Shown here: piece by piece, positions 1 to 7,102 of the stretch
Layout of the letters: each line of letters begins with the position of its first letter
Position numbering within the stretch: the stretch's first letter is position 1
Source of the DNA: Bacillus carboniphilus
GTDB taxonomy: Bacteria; Bacillota; Bacilli; Bacillales; JC228
Assembly: GCF_039522365.1 (NCBI RefSeq)
Contig: NZ_BAAADJ010000001.1
Coordinates: forward strand, 1-54,793
Direction: 5' to 3'
Length of the DNA stretch: 54,793 nucleotides
Position numbers and translations under genes: made by a program
The notes under the pieces: model-generated
Database searches by the model: none
Told to the model about the DNA's origin: nothing
Seen by the model: the letters and a program-made list of their open reading frames with translations, nothing else

Positions 1-32
1 TGACAGATACTAATCGATCGAGGACTTAACCA
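1..32 (+). rRNA. 23S rRNA, 3' end (partial)
   Basis: The first bases match the conserved 3' terminus of Firmicute 23S rRNA, ending in AGGACTTAACCA. Only the tail of the gene is in the window. About 80 bases of spacer follow before the 5S gene, as in a normal rrn operon read on the plus strand. The exact mature end is inferred from the family. Confidence 0.85.
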
Positions 33-111
33 ATTACATGGTGATTCGGTCCTTACACCTCATTAGTCAGTTATCTAGTTTTGAGAGAACGAGGTTCTCT
101 AAATTAAATAA

Positions 112-229
<118 letters not shown>

Positions 230-310
230 TTTCAACATTTTAATAGAAATTAGGAAGACTTTATAAAAAGTTATGGTTTAATATTATTCCTAGGAATAGT
301 TATTTATCAT

Positions 311-385
311 TCCGCAGTAGCTCAGTGGTAGAGCATTCGGCTGTTAACCGAACGGTCGTAGGTTCGAATCCTACCTGCGGAGCCA
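311..385 (+). tRNA. tRNA-Asn (GTT)
   Basis: A complete cloverleaf is visible: acceptor TCCGCAG pairs with CTGCGGA, the anticodon loop carries GTT, the T-loop is GGTTCGAATCC, and CCA is encoded. It is the first tRNA after the 5S gene and is presumably co-transcribed with the rRNA operon. Confidence 0.97.
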
Positions 386-386
386 T

Positions 387-459
387 GCTTCCATAGCTCA
401 GCAGGTAGAGCACTTCCATGGTAAGGAAGAGGTCACCGGTTCGAGCCCGGTTGGAAGCT
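387..459 (+). tRNA. tRNA-Thr (GGT), prophage attachment gene
   Basis: The cloverleaf has acceptor GCTTCCA pairing with TGGAAGC and anticodon GGT. CCA is not encoded. The 3' part from 418 onward is repeated exactly at 37329-37373, so the prophage recombined into this gene and supplies its present 3' half without changing the product. The gene therefore remains intact and is still read from the rRNA operon. Confidence 0.95.
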
Positions 460-462
460 TTC
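418..462. repeat. attL, 45-bp direct repeat
   Basis: The segment from the anticodon loop of tRNA-Thr to three bases past the gene (starts ATGGTAAGGAAGAGG, ends GGAAGCTTTC) is identical to 37329-37373. This is the usual core of a tyrosine-integrase attachment site in a tRNA 3' end. The integrase gene lies just inside it. Confidence 0.93.
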
Positions 463-482
463 TAATAAAACATTGATATGAC

Positions 483-520
483 ACGGTTTTCCCTCGGTTG
501 GGAAAACCGTTTTTTCTTTT
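483..520 (+). terminator. Strong intrinsic terminator just inside attL
   Basis: An 11-bp stem (ACGGTTTTCCC with GGGAAAACCGT) with a 6-base loop is followed by a T-run on the plus strand. It would stop rRNA/tRNA operon transcription from running antisense into the integrase. After excision it would stop the outward promoter at 37271. Confidence 0.88.
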
Positions 521-531
521 ATTCAAACACT

Positions 532-551
532 ATTGCAAACCAATTGCTAAC
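532..551. repeat. Candidate left arm-type integrase sites
   Basis: Two 11-bp-spaced copies of ATTGCWAAC (532-540 ATTGCAAAC, 543-551 ATTGCTAAC) overlap the integrase stop codon. The same ATTGCTAAC motif is tandemly repeated at 37191-37223 on the other side of the attachment core. Arm-type Int-binding repeats flanking the core are known for this recombinase class. The assignment here is inference. Confidence 0.55.
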
Positions 552-1686
552 CTTCGTGTATCGAAATAAAGTTATTGCTCTTTTCTATAAGATTCCTACT
601 AAATATTTGGATTGCTTCTTTTTGAATTGAAGGCAATAAGTGACCGTAGGTGTTGAGAGTAGTTTGAATACTAGCATGTCCTAATCTTTCCGAGACCACC
701 TTAGCAGGTATACCTTGCAGCAACATAAGTGTAGCGTGTGTGTGTCGTAAATCATGGAAACGAATATTAGGAATGTCTACTTTGTCTCTAAGCTTGTACC
801 ATAGACGATTTAAATTTCTAGGAGAGATAGGTTTACCCAGGGAAGTACAGACAACAAGGTCTTGATCATCATAGGCAGTACCCGCCTTTAATTTATCTTT
901 AGCAACTTGCTTTTTTCGATTTTTAAGTTCTGCTATTGTGCCATCATCTAAATCTATAGGCCGACTATAACTATTTTGGGTTTTTCCATCCGATTTCCCT
1001 TTGGTCGTAATGGTGGTTACAACTCTTAGAATTTTGTTTTCAAAATCAATATCTTTCCACCGAATCCCTAACACTTCACTTCTTCTCATTCCAGTCATGG
1101 CAGGAAGATGAAAGGCAATGTATAAAGTTTCAGCTTTTATTGCATTTAAAAAATTCATAAGCTGAACTTCATCCCAAACCTTTATCTCGGAACGGCCAAT
1201 TCTTGGTGTTTTTATACCAGCTGATATATTCTTAGCAATCAAACCATCCTCTAAAGCATCACTCAATGATGAACGTATTACAGTGTGAATTTTTTTAATG
1301 GATGCAGGGGCCAATTCTTTTTCTTCTTCTAAGTAACTGTAAAACTCTTTTATATGCAATCGATTCATTTTTCCCAATTTTAGATGGCCGAGTCCTGGGA
1401 TAATGTGAACCCGTAAAAGGCGTTGATAGGTATCGAGCGTTGTAGGTTTAATTTGGCTTTTCTTGTTCTTAATCCATTTTTCTAGATAAGACATATATGT
1501 CTCATTAGCAGGTTCAACAAAGGTACCTTGATTGATATCATTTAGAATAATTGGTAAGTCTCTCTCAGCATCTTTTTTCTTGTCATAACCAGAAAACCAC
1601 TTTTGTTTCCGTTTCCCATTATTGTCTCGTCCCATATCTACCACAATTGCATATTTGTTTCCACGTTTACGGATGTGTCCTTTCAC
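547..1686 (-). CDS. int: Site-specific tyrosine recombinase (prophage integrase)
   Basis: This 379-residue integrase catalyses attP x attB recombination into tRNA-Thr. Residues 1-60 are an AP2-like arm-DNA-binding domain beginning MKGHIRKRG, about 65-165 a SAM-like core-binding domain, and the rest the catalytic domain. Visible catalytic residues are Arg in TGMRRSEV (about 200), His-x-x-Arg in HDLRHTHA (about 312) and Tyr in LNTYGHL (about 348). The start is GTG at 1686 with AAAGGAG upstream; it overlaps the 3' end of the preceding small gene, so it is the last gene of the leftward lysogeny operon. Its position beside attL and its full length make it the element's own integrase. Confidence 0.95.
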   Translation of the reverse strand: MKGHIRKRGNKYAIVVDMGRDNNGKRKQKWFSGYDKKKDAERDLPIILNDINQGTFVEPANETYMSYLEKWIKNKKSQIKPTTLDTYQRLLRVHIIPGLGHLKLGKMNRLHIKEFYSYLEEEKELAPASIKKIHTVIRSSLSDALEDGLIAKNISAGIKTPRIGRSEIKVWDEVQLMNFLNAIKAETLYIAFHLPAMTGMRRSEVLGIRWKDIDFENKILRVVTTITTKGKSDGKTQNSYSRPIDLDDGTIAELKNRKKQVAKDKLKAGTAYDDQDLVVCTSLGKPISPRNLNRLWYKLRDKVDIPNIRFHDLRHTHATLMLLQGIPAKVVSERLGHASIQTTLNTYGHLLPSIQKEAIQIFSRNLIEKSNNFISIHEG

Positions 1687-1849
1687 GTTTCATTCTCCTT
1701 TCCAAATCTTCTGGCATATCTACATAATCATCCACTTCTCCCACGACTTCACCATTTACTAATCGAATGCTGTTGAAAACCGGAATCTTTTTTGTGAACT
1801 TAGATTTTTCTAGTTCATCTAAAAGCCTGACCATTTTATCCTTGATCAA
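1667..1849 (-). CDS. Small hypothetical protein in the lysogeny operon
   Basis: A 60-residue charged protein of unknown function. It starts at TTG (1849), with AAGGAGG seven to eight bases upstream, and overlaps both neighbours (1836 gene and integrase), which suggests translational coupling. The C-terminus is rich in Arg and Lys (RRMKRERTHP). No signal peptide, membrane segment or familiar motif is visible. The conserved spacing in the operon argues that it is real. Confidence 0.7.
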   Translation of the reverse strand: MIKDKMVRLLDELEKSKFTKKIPVFNSIRLVNGEVVGEVDDYVDMPEDLERRMKRERTHP

Positions 1850-2228
1850 TTAAACTACCTCCTTTAAAAAAATTTCTTGAATTGGGAAGCAACTGAAATA
1901 CTTCTGAGATATCTTGGGTAGGTATAACAAATTGGGTTACAAGATATGGATCTACTCCAAAATCGTTAATTCTCTTTTTTATATTGGGTAAATAGAGTCC
2001 TAGCTTATCGGGATGAGCATCACTAACTATCAAATCTGATAGAAAAATAGATGTACTGATAATAGATTCGTCATAGAATTCGCGTTCATAATAAACTGTT
2101 GGTTCAATAACTTCAAAGTAGAAAACTGTTTTCTCCCAGTTAATTTCCCCAGTTTCGAATGTTAGGACATAACAATACGGAACTAAAGTTTCGTTTACAT
2201 ATTCTTGATAAATAGCTTGATTTGGCAT
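1836..2228 (-). CDS. Hypothetical protein in the lysogeny operon
   Basis: A 130-residue acidic, mainly beta-predicted protein (MPNQAIYQEYVNET) of unrecognised family. Its ATG overlaps the stop of the upstream ImmA-type gene in a TAATG arrangement and its end overlaps the next gene, so it is coupled into the repressor-immA-int operon. No membrane segment or catalytic motif is seen. The position suggests a role in lysogeny or immunity, but that is inference. Confidence 0.75.
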   Translation of the reverse strand: MPNQAIYQEYVNETLVPYCYVLTFETGEINWEKTVFYFEVIEPTVYYEREFYDESIISTSIFLSDLIVSDAHPDKLGLYLPNIKKRINDFGVDPYLVTQFVIPTQDISEVFQLLPNSRNFFKGGSLIDQG

Positions 2229-2830
2229 TAAATTGCAGCCTCCTTCTTTTTCTCTAGTTGTTTATATAATTTATTTAATATTGCTTTTGTCTCTTCAGAA
2301 TAATTGTCTGAGTTAACTTTTGGATATTTAGCCTCCATATAGGCGCGGTGTTCTGCATCTGATTTTGCCTGTAGCATTTTTCTTTTAAACTGCTTTAACC
2401 TTTCTTCTGCGAACTTTTCAGTAACATTAAAGGTTTTGGAGATAAGAGGGACACCATCTTTAACATTTGAAAGGCTATTTAACTTAAACTCCAGTAACAT
2501 AAAAGTCGGGACACAAAAATGATACATGAATGTATTTGCCTGGCATTCTTGGAGAATAAGAAATGAATTTGGTAATATTAACTGATTCCCTTCATGTCTA
2601 AGTGCATGACAAAGTTCATGACCAAACTCTTGCCATTGTTCTTGAAGACTTTGCCTATTGTCAATGATAATTTCATTTTTATAAAATCTACTGGTGACAT
2701 TCCTATAAGTAAGCCTAATTCCAATGTTTTCTGAAATGTTTTTTATGTTTAGTTGGTTAGGGTTTTTAATATCAAGTTTGTCATATAGGTCCTTGATCCA
2801 ATCTTCAAGAAATATTGTTTGATATTTCAT
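2228..2830 (-). CDS. ImmA/IrrE-family metallo-endopeptidase
   Basis: This 200-residue protein has the zinc-protease signature HELCH at residues 71-75 followed by an ECQANTF glutamate motif about 20 residues later, as in ImmA/IrrE proteins. In ICEBs1 and phi105-type elements ImmA cleaves the adjacent repressor to induce the element. I chose the ATG at 2830 because AGGAGG lies eight bases upstream; the longer reading from 2899 has no such site. It lies directly behind the XRE repressor gene, the expected partner. The cleavage of that repressor is inferred from the family. Confidence 0.9.
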   Translation of the reverse strand: MKYQTIFLEDWIKDLYDKLDIKNPNQLNIKNISENIGIRLTYRNVTSRFYKNEIIIDNRQSLQEQWQEFGHELCHALRHEGNQLILPNSFLILQECQANTFMYHFCVPTFMLLEFKLNSLSNVKDGVPLISKTFNVTEKFAEERLKQFKRKMLQAKSDAEHRAYMEAKYPKVNSDNYSEETKAILNKLYKQLEKKKEAAI

Positions 2831-2892
2831 AAAGAAACCTCCTATAAAATACGGGAATGGGAATATATGTTCGGTTTTATGTTTAAAAGAAA

Positions 2893-2908
2893 AGGCCACT
2901 GATGGCCA
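2893..2908 (-). terminator. Hairpin between repressor and immA
   Basis: Read on the minus strand, TGGCC-loop-GGCCA is followed by a T-rich stretch (TTTTCTTTT). It lies in the 84-base gap after the repressor. It could attenuate transcription into immA-int, giving more repressor than protease and integrase. Confidence 0.5.
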
Positions 2909-2914
2909 GATTGA

Positions 2915-3256
2915 TTATTTTTCATCTCTTTCTTTAATAAACTCCCAGAATCTGATTAACTCCTCAATTTTTTCTTCAGGTGCATCCATCAAATCTTTAA
3001 AAAATATTTGCGTCTTAGGATCTAAAAACTCTTTCCACATTTCTTCGGGGGAAGAGGAATGTTCATTTCCTGTTAACAAATAATCAATGGATACATCAAA
3101 CTTACTAGAGAGTTTTTTTAAAGTATCAAAGTCAGGTTGACTTTCTTCCTTCTCGTATTTCGCGTAGCCTTGTCTAGAAATACCTAAGTAGTCTGCCATA
3201 TCTTGTTGAGTAAGCTTGTGGCTTAATCTTAATTTTTTTAACCTATCAGCAAACAT
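2915..3256 (-). CDS. XRE-family prophage repressor (ImmR/CI-like)
   Basis: A 113-residue protein whose N-terminal helix-turn-helix (residues 5-60, LTQQDMADYLGISRQGYAKYE) is followed by an acidic C-terminal segment rich in Glu and Lys. It is transcribed leftward, away from the early genes, and precedes an ImmA-type protease, the classic ImmR/ImmA pair. Repeated GYAAC-N5-GTTRC palindromes lie just upstream and overlap both divergent promoters, so it is the probable lysogeny repressor and autoregulator. Size and layout match ICEBs1 ImmR and phi105 repressor. Confidence 0.9.
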   Translation of the reverse strand: MFADRLKKLRLSHKLTQQDMADYLGISRQGYAKYEKEESQPDFDTLKKLSSKFDVSIDYLLTGNEHSSSPEEMWKEFLDPKTQIFFKDLMDAPEEKIEELIRFWEFIKERDEK

Positions 3257-3300
3257 ATGTTATTGCCTCATTCCCCATTATATTCTATCAATATTATAAC

Positions 3301-3405
3301 GCAACAATTAGTTGCTTTAAATAAACGTAACTAAAAGTTACATTTTTTTGTTGACAGTAACTAAAAGTTGCGTATAATAAAACTTATAAAGCAACCTTAA
3401 GTTGC
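3301..3405. promoter_or_regulatory. Lysis-lysogeny switch with four repressor operators
   Basis: Four 15-bp imperfect palindromes of form GYAAC-N5-GTTRC are visible at 3301-3315 (GCAACAATTAGTTGC), 3327-3341 (GTAACTAAAAGTTAC), 3357-3371 (GTAACTAAAAGTTGC) and 3391-3405 (GCAACCTTAAGTTGC). The first abuts a leftward -10 (TATAAT read on the minus strand at 3299-3294). The third fills the spacer of the rightward promoter. A fifth copy is at 3641-3655. Binding by the 2915 repressor and the 3430 Cro-like protein is inferred. Confidence 0.85.
3351..3378 (+). promoter_or_regulatory. Rightward early promoter
   Basis: A perfect -35 TTGACA (3351-3356), a 16-bp spacer and a perfect -10 TATAAT (3373-3378). 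Operator 3 occupies the spacer, so a bound repressor would exclude RNA polymerase. It drives the 3430 gene and the early region. Confidence 0.88.
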
Positions 3406-3429
3406 AACAATAGAACAGGAGGTGTAGAT

Positions 3430-3675
3430 TTGACTGCAGCAGAACTACAAAAGTTTCTAATCAAAAAAAGAGAGCAAATGAATCTAACACATCAAAACGT
3501 TGCTGACCTTTCAAAAGCAGGAATATCACGCCAATATTACGGTATGATTGAAAGCGGAGAAAGGAAACCATCAGTTAAAGTCGCAAAGAAAATCGCTCAG
3601 GTCCTTAACGTTGAATGGACAATTTTTTTTGACACTGAAAGCAACCAAAAGTTGCAAAGTAAAACAACAGCGTAA
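3430..3675 (+). CDS. Cro-like XRE regulator
   Basis: An 81-residue helix-turn-helix protein (VADLSKAGISRQYYGMIESG is the recognition region) and first gene of the rightward transcript, the usual place for a Cro-type repressor. The start is TTG at 3430, preceded by AGGAGGTGTAGA. Its own coding end contains a fifth operator copy (3641-3655), so it or the 2915 repressor may also bind inside the gene. Which regulator binds which operators cannot be told from sequence. Confidence 0.85.
   Translation: MTAAELQKFLIKKREQMNLTHQNVADLSKAGISRQYYGMIESGERKPSVKVAKKIAQVLNVEWTIFFDTESNQKLQSKTTA
3641..3655. promoter_or_regulatory. Fifth operator copy, intragenic
   Basis: GCAACCAAAAGTTGC matches the four operators of the switch region and lies 236 bases downstream of the nearest one, inside the end of the Cro-like gene. 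A distant intragenic site could support DNA looping or roadblock repression. Confidence 0.65.
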
Positions 3676-3691
3676 AAAGGAGGTTACTCAT

Positions 3692-3973
3692 ATGTCAATC
3701 GAAGAAACAATCCGTAAAATCATTCAAGAAGAGAACGAAAAACACTATGAAAGAATTGAGCAGCTTTTAGATCAACATGGTGTTCAAGGAGCTCCTCCTT
3801 TATTAACTGTTGAAGAGGCAGCTCAGATTTTGAAAATGGGGAAAACAAGTGTTTACGAATTAACGAATCGTCATGATTTTCCAGCAATCCGTGATGGAAG
3901 AAAAGTAAGAATTTCTTACTCTGGATTGATGAATTGGATTAACACTCAGAGCACTTCCAAGCAAGCTATCTAA
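3692..3973 (+). CDS. Excisionase-family helix-turn-helix protein
   Basis: A 93-residue protein with a coiled N-terminus (residues 1-30) and a winged-helix of the excisionase/MerR type (TVEEAAQILKMGKTSVYELT, about residues 41-90). The ATG at 3692 has AAAAGGAGG at ideal distance; an upstream in-frame extension would overlap the preceding gene and is unlikely. Such proteins act as Xis (directing integrase to excision) or as anti-repressors. The early position fits either; the specific role is inferred. Confidence 0.8.
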   Translation: MSIEETIRKIIQEENEKHYERIEQLLDQHGVQGAPPLLTVEEAAQILKMGKTSVYELTNRHDFPAIRDGRKVRISYSGLMNWINTQSTSKQAI

Positions 3974-4041
3974 TTATTACTTTACTAATAACAAAGTACC
4001 AAATCTACTAGTGAATCGGTACAAATATAGGAGGTTTACCT

Positions 4042-4554
4042 GTGGCAATCGGTGAGGAGATAGGAAACGCTCGGAAAAGGCAAGGACTCACCCAAGAAGA
4101 ACTATCCATGAAATTGCCTATCTCAAGGGAAAGTATATCTAAATATGAAAAAGGAGGTAGGTCTGTACCAAAGGACATGAGAAAACACATAGCTGAAGGA
4201 ATAGACGATACAGAACTTTATTTTGCAACCTGGAATGAAGCAGCTGGAGTTGTATCAATCCCATTTTTTAACGGCGAACATATAGACCAGCACCCAGCAA
4301 GCATGAAGCACCTTGTTCAGTTTGAAACCAATGAAGCACTAGAACAACTAGAACGTTTGAGCTGGGTGAAACCAATACATACACGAACAGACAGAGAAAA
4401 AGAAGAAGTTAAGCAAGCGATTGTCGAGGTACTCGATGCAGCTGCTTCCATGATCAACCTAGTAGCAGTTTTATGTAGGGAACACAAGTTTTCAATGAAA
4501 CAGATATTTAAAGCTTGGAGATCATCATTAAAAGTGAGGAGGTATTCGAAGTGA
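4042..4554 (+). CDS. XRE-family transcriptional regulator
   Basis: A 170-residue protein starting at GTG (4042) with TAGGAGGT upstream. Residues 1-60 form a clear helix-turn-helix (LTQEELSMKLPISRESISKY). The C-terminal 110 residues are helical, with no recognised domain. Its stop overlaps the GTG of the next gene. It is a second early regulator, possibly controlling replication genes. Confidence 0.82.
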   Translation: MAIGEEIGNARKRQGLTQEELSMKLPISRESISKYEKGGRSVPKDMRKHIAEGIDDTELYFATWNEAAGVVSIPFFNGEHIDQHPASMKHLVQFETNEALEQLERLSWVKPIHTRTDREKEEVKQAIVEVLDAAASMINLVAVLCREHKFSMKQIFKAWRSSLKVRRYSK

Positions 4555-4721
4555 GATTATTTACAAGCCCAGCACTAACAGTATCAGAAGTAAAACAATG
4601 GTGCCAGATGGTAAGGGATAACAAAGGGAAAGTTGCGTTGGTTGAGCTACAACTTAAATCTGCTTTAAACCAATTAACTCAAAATAAAAAAGCAGCAAGC
4701 TCTGGCAAGCTCACTGCTTAA
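4551..4721 (+). CDS. Small hypothetical early protein
   Basis: A 56-residue protein. I prefer the GTG at 4551 because GAGGAGGT lies eight bases upstream and it overlaps the previous stop (GTGA); a start at 4515 has no ribosome-binding site. No known motif. The C-terminus is basic. Coupled expression with the 4042 regulator is likely. Confidence 0.65.
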   Translation: MRLFTSPALTVSEVKQWCQMVRDNKGKVALVELQLKSALNQLTQNKKAASSGKLTA

Positions 4722-4816
4722 ATGTGCCTTAGCACAAATATTTGTTGATATAAAAATAACATTAAAATCGGTTGATTTCAATAGATGGATTTTTTTATCA
4801 AAAGGAGGATATAAAA

Positions 4817-5122
4817 ATGGCAACAATACCAGTTCATTTAGCAAATGATCGTTACTGGAAGCCGGTTATTCATTTATTTCAAAATAATTCTAAACTGCAA
4901 AGATACTTTAATACCAAGTATTTCAATTTAGAATCAGGAACTATTTCATCAGTGGCATTAAAAAGAAAAGCTGCCCCATGGTCGTCATCAGAGAAGTTTC
5001 TACTTAATTTAGCGCTTCACCTATACAACGAGCGAAATAAAGTAAATCTGAGCGATATGGATTATTTGGATGATTCCAACAAGAAAATAGCGCTGGAAGC
5101 TATTTCAATGAGATTTGGGTAA
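4817..5122 (+). CDS. Hypothetical phage protein
   Basis: A 101-residue protein beginning MATIPVHLANDRYW, with AAAGGAGG upstream of the ATG at 4817; an in-frame extension upstream to 4772 lacks a ribosome site. It is helical with Trp-rich patches and no membrane segment. Similar-looking proteins occur in early regions of Bacillus phages, but I do not recognise a function. Confidence 0.75.
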   Translation: MATIPVHLANDRYWKPVIHLFQNNSKLQRYFNTKYFNLESGTISSVALKRKAAPWSSSEKFLLNLALHLYNERNKVNLSDMDYLDDSNKKIALEAISMRFG

Positions 5123-5210
5123 GCCTCGGGCTTGCCATTATGGCTAGGAGCTCCCCATCTAACCCCCTTGATGGGTACCTCCTCTGACTCCTAGTCATAA
5201 TGGTGCGCAC
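5119..5210 (+). other. Three consecutive hairpins (structured locus)
   Basis: Between 5122 and 5252 the DNA forms AAGCC/GGCTT at about 5121-5132, then a 16-bp stem (5135-5150 with 5188-5203, one G-T pair) enclosing a second small stem (CCCAT/ATGGG), then the perfect palindrome GGTGCGCACC (5201-5210). There is no T-run, so it is not an ordinary terminator. It may be a structured RNA, a processing site or a single-strand/transfer origin. Function unknown. Confidence 0.6.
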
Positions 5211-5251
5211 CGATTCCAATTATTAAATCATATGCAAAGGATGGACAAGCT

Positions 5252-5428
5252 ATGCTTTTTTCCGTTGATTTTGACATTAAAATAAACCAAAGCTTCTCAA
5301 CGGTTCATACAGAGATTATTCCAGCTATTAGTATTTCTGAATGCCAGGATAAAGCTGAGCAAATCAGAGAGCAACTTCCTCTCAATCAAAATAACCATAT
5401 TCATATATTCATTGAGGAAGTCGTGTGA
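5252..5428 (+). CDS. Small hypothetical protein
   Basis: A 58-residue ORF (MLFSVDFDIKINQSFSTV) with AAGGA upstream. It ends in a TGA that overlaps the GTG of the next gene, which supports its being translated. The sequence suggests an alpha/beta fold with a hydrophobic C-terminal strand (HIHIFIEEVV). No family recognised. Confidence 0.65.
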   Translation: MLFSVDFDIKINQSFSTVHTEIIPAISISECQDKAEQIREQLPLNQNNHIHIFIEEVV

Positions 5429-5667
5429 TTGTCCATAAAGTTATGCTTCCTGATTTGTATAGATTAGCGAAAGGCGTTAGAAAAAAGAGATTAGCTTGGG
5501 CTTATCTTCAGAGGTATTATCCTCACTACGATCCCATTCCAAAGCAATCTGAATTAGAGAAGGAAAATTGTCTTTTATGTACATACAACTATGAAAGGGC
5601 GCGAAAACAAATGGAAGAATGGGAATGGCGCCAGAACAAAAGAAAAACAAGTAAAGGTGGGAAGTAA
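5425..5667 (+). CDS. Hypothetical phage protein
   Basis: An 80-residue basic protein starting at GTG (5425) with GAGGAAG upstream and overlapping the preceding stop. It contains a lone CLLC motif in the middle (ENCLLCTYNYERAR) and a Lys/Arg-rich tail, suggesting nucleic-acid contact. It ends immediately before the replication initiator gene. Function unknown. Confidence 0.65.
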   Translation: MIVHKVMLPDLYRLAKGVRKKRLAWAYLQRYYPHYDPIPKQSELEKENCLLCTYNYERARKQMEEWEWRQNKRKTSKGGK

Positions 5668-6708
5668 ATGAATTCTGGAAGTGCTGCAGTCGATAAAGTT
5701 GGACAAATGAATATTCAAGGGAATATCATCCCGCCTTTTTGGTACAGAAACATTAGGTTTAAAACAGGAAGACCCCATTTTATTGCTATTACTCTTCTGT
5801 CAGAAGTGCTTTATTGGTATCGGCCAACAGTGGTTCGTGATGAATCCTCTGGGAATGTGGTGGAGCTCAAAAAGAAGTTTAAAGCTGATCGTCTTCAAAG
5901 AAGCTACCAAAGTCTTGCTGATCAGTTTGGTTTTACTAAAAGGCAAGTAAAAGAGGCATTAGACTTTCTAGATGAACATGACCTGATGATTAGAGAGTTT
6001 CGGGATATTAAGTCAGAATCTGGTGTACCACTTAATAACGTGATGTTTTTAGAGCCAGTTGTAGAGAACATAGAAAAATTAACTTATGAAGAATTTGACT
6101 TGACCCTCCTACGTTCTGACGTACCCCCTCCTACGCTGGAATGTACCCCCTCTTCCGTTGAAGCGGAGGACCCTCCTACGCCACAGCGTGGGACGTATAC
6201 AGAGATTACTACAGAGATTACTACAGATATAAAAAAAGAAGAAGATGAAGAAAACGCAAGCGCACCAAATCCCTTTCAGTTTTTTGAACAAAATGGGTTT
6301 GGAACAATTGGCAGTTACATTGCTGAAAAGATTTCATTATGGTGCGACGATCTTTCACCAGAGCTTGTTTTAGAAGCAATGAAACTAGCAACTGAATATG
6401 GAGTAAAGACTTGGAAGTACACTGAATCTATTTTACGTTCCTGGGCTGATAAAGGAGTCAAAACTGCACAAGATGCACAAGCCTTGCAACAGGCAATGAA
6501 AGAACAAAAAAGTCGGCAGAGAAGAAATACTTCTAGATTCCCAGCATCTAAAAAGCAAGAAAGCAAACCTGATTGGTTTGACGAGGAAAAAGAAAGACGT
6601 AAGAAAGCTAATGAAGAGGCTATACGTAAACAACAAGAAGATTTTGATTTTGAAGAGCAACGGCGAAAGCTAGAGGAAGAATTAAAAAACAGGAGGAGAA
6701 AACCTTGA
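5668..6708 (+). CDS. DnaD-domain phage replication initiator
   Basis: A 346-residue initiator. Residues 1-130 resemble the winged-helix N-terminus of phage replisome organizers (SLADQFGFTKRQVKEALDFL). Residues 140-195 are a Pro/Thr-rich linker. About 198-270 is a DnaB_2/DnaD domain (SPELVLEAMKLATEYG, then the YTESILRSW signature). The tail is a highly charged coiled coil. Such proteins bind the phage origin and recruit host DnaB helicase. The linker-encoding DNA contains four iteron-like repeats, so the origin may lie inside the gene. AAAGGTGGGAAGTAA precedes the ATG. No phage helicase or helicase loader is visible, so host enzymes are presumably used. Confidence 0.88.
   Translation: MNSGSAAVDKVGQMNIQGNIIPPFWYRNIRFKTGRPHFIAITLLSEVLYWYRPTVVRDESSGNVVELKKKFKADRLQRSYQSLADQFGFTKRQVKEALDFLDEHDLMIREFRDIKSESGVPLNNVMFLEPVVENIEKLTYEEFDLTLLRSDVPPPTLECTPSSVEAEDPPTPQRGTYTEITTEITTDIKKEEDEENASAPNPFQFFEQNGFGTIGSYIAEKISLWCDDLSPELVLEAMKLATEYGVKTWKYTESILRSWADKGVKTAQDAQALQQAMKEQKSRQRRNTSRFPASKKQESKPDWFDEEKERRKKANEEAIRKQQEDFDFEEQRRKLEEELKNRRRKP
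6103..6240. other. Candidate prophage replication origin with iterons
   Basis: Four repeats of ACCC(CC)TCYTMCG are seen at 6103-6113, 6123-6135, 6145-6157 and 6170-6180, spaced 20-25 bp. They are followed by two exact copies of AGAGATTACTAC (6201-6212 and 6213-6224) and an A-rich tract. Initiator genes of lambdoid and DnaD-type phages often contain the origin in the middle of the gene. The role here is inference. Confidence 0.55.
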
Positions 6709-6941
6709 GTAATACAAAGACCGTACCAAATTGCCCTAAATGCAAAAAGGTTGGAACAGTGAAAGGGCATAGAAAAAACATTGTGAAGATATTTTGCTCT
6801 ACCTGTAATTTTGAGTGGCAGACCTTATCTAAAACGTGTAAATACTGCGGGAAACCAAACGGATTTGCAACTGAGGGAACCTGTCTCGAATGCTATAAGG
6901 ATGGAGTACATCTGATAAAAAAAGAGGTTATGACAATATGA
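6705..6941 (+). CDS. Small zinc-ribbon protein
   Basis: A 78-residue protein with four CxxC pairs (CPKC, CSTC, CKYC, CLEC), predicting two zinc ribbons. It starts at TTG (6705), which overlaps the stop of the initiator gene, with AGGAGGAG upstream. Zinc ribbons of this type bind nucleic acid or protein. A replication or transcription accessory role is plausible but not shown. Confidence 0.75.
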   Translation: MSNTKTVPNCPKCKKVGTVKGHRKNIVKIFCSTCNFEWQTLSKTCKYCGKPNGFATEGTCLECYKDGVHLIKKEVMTI

Positions 6942-7102
6942 TTGACAACACAGTAAGGGTATCTAAGTTGTCAGAAGAAGAATTAAAACAATACCGAAAT
7001 AGGCCAAAGCAACCTATGAAGCGCCCCAGAGATTGGAGATGGCCGCAGAATAGGAGGGCTGAAAATGAAAGATCAACTCGCTTGGCAAAGAAAAATTATT
7101 AG
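6938..7102 (+). CDS. Small basic hypothetical protein
   Basis: A 54-residue ORF whose ATG overlaps the previous stop (ATGA). It begins MIDNTVRVSKLSEEELKQYR and continues with an Arg/Trp-rich stretch (RPRDWRWPQNRRA). The high basic content suggests nucleic-acid binding. No family recognised. Confidence 0.6.
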   Translation: MIDNTVRVSKLSEEELKQYRNRPKQPMKRPRDWRWPQNRRAENERSTRLAKKNY

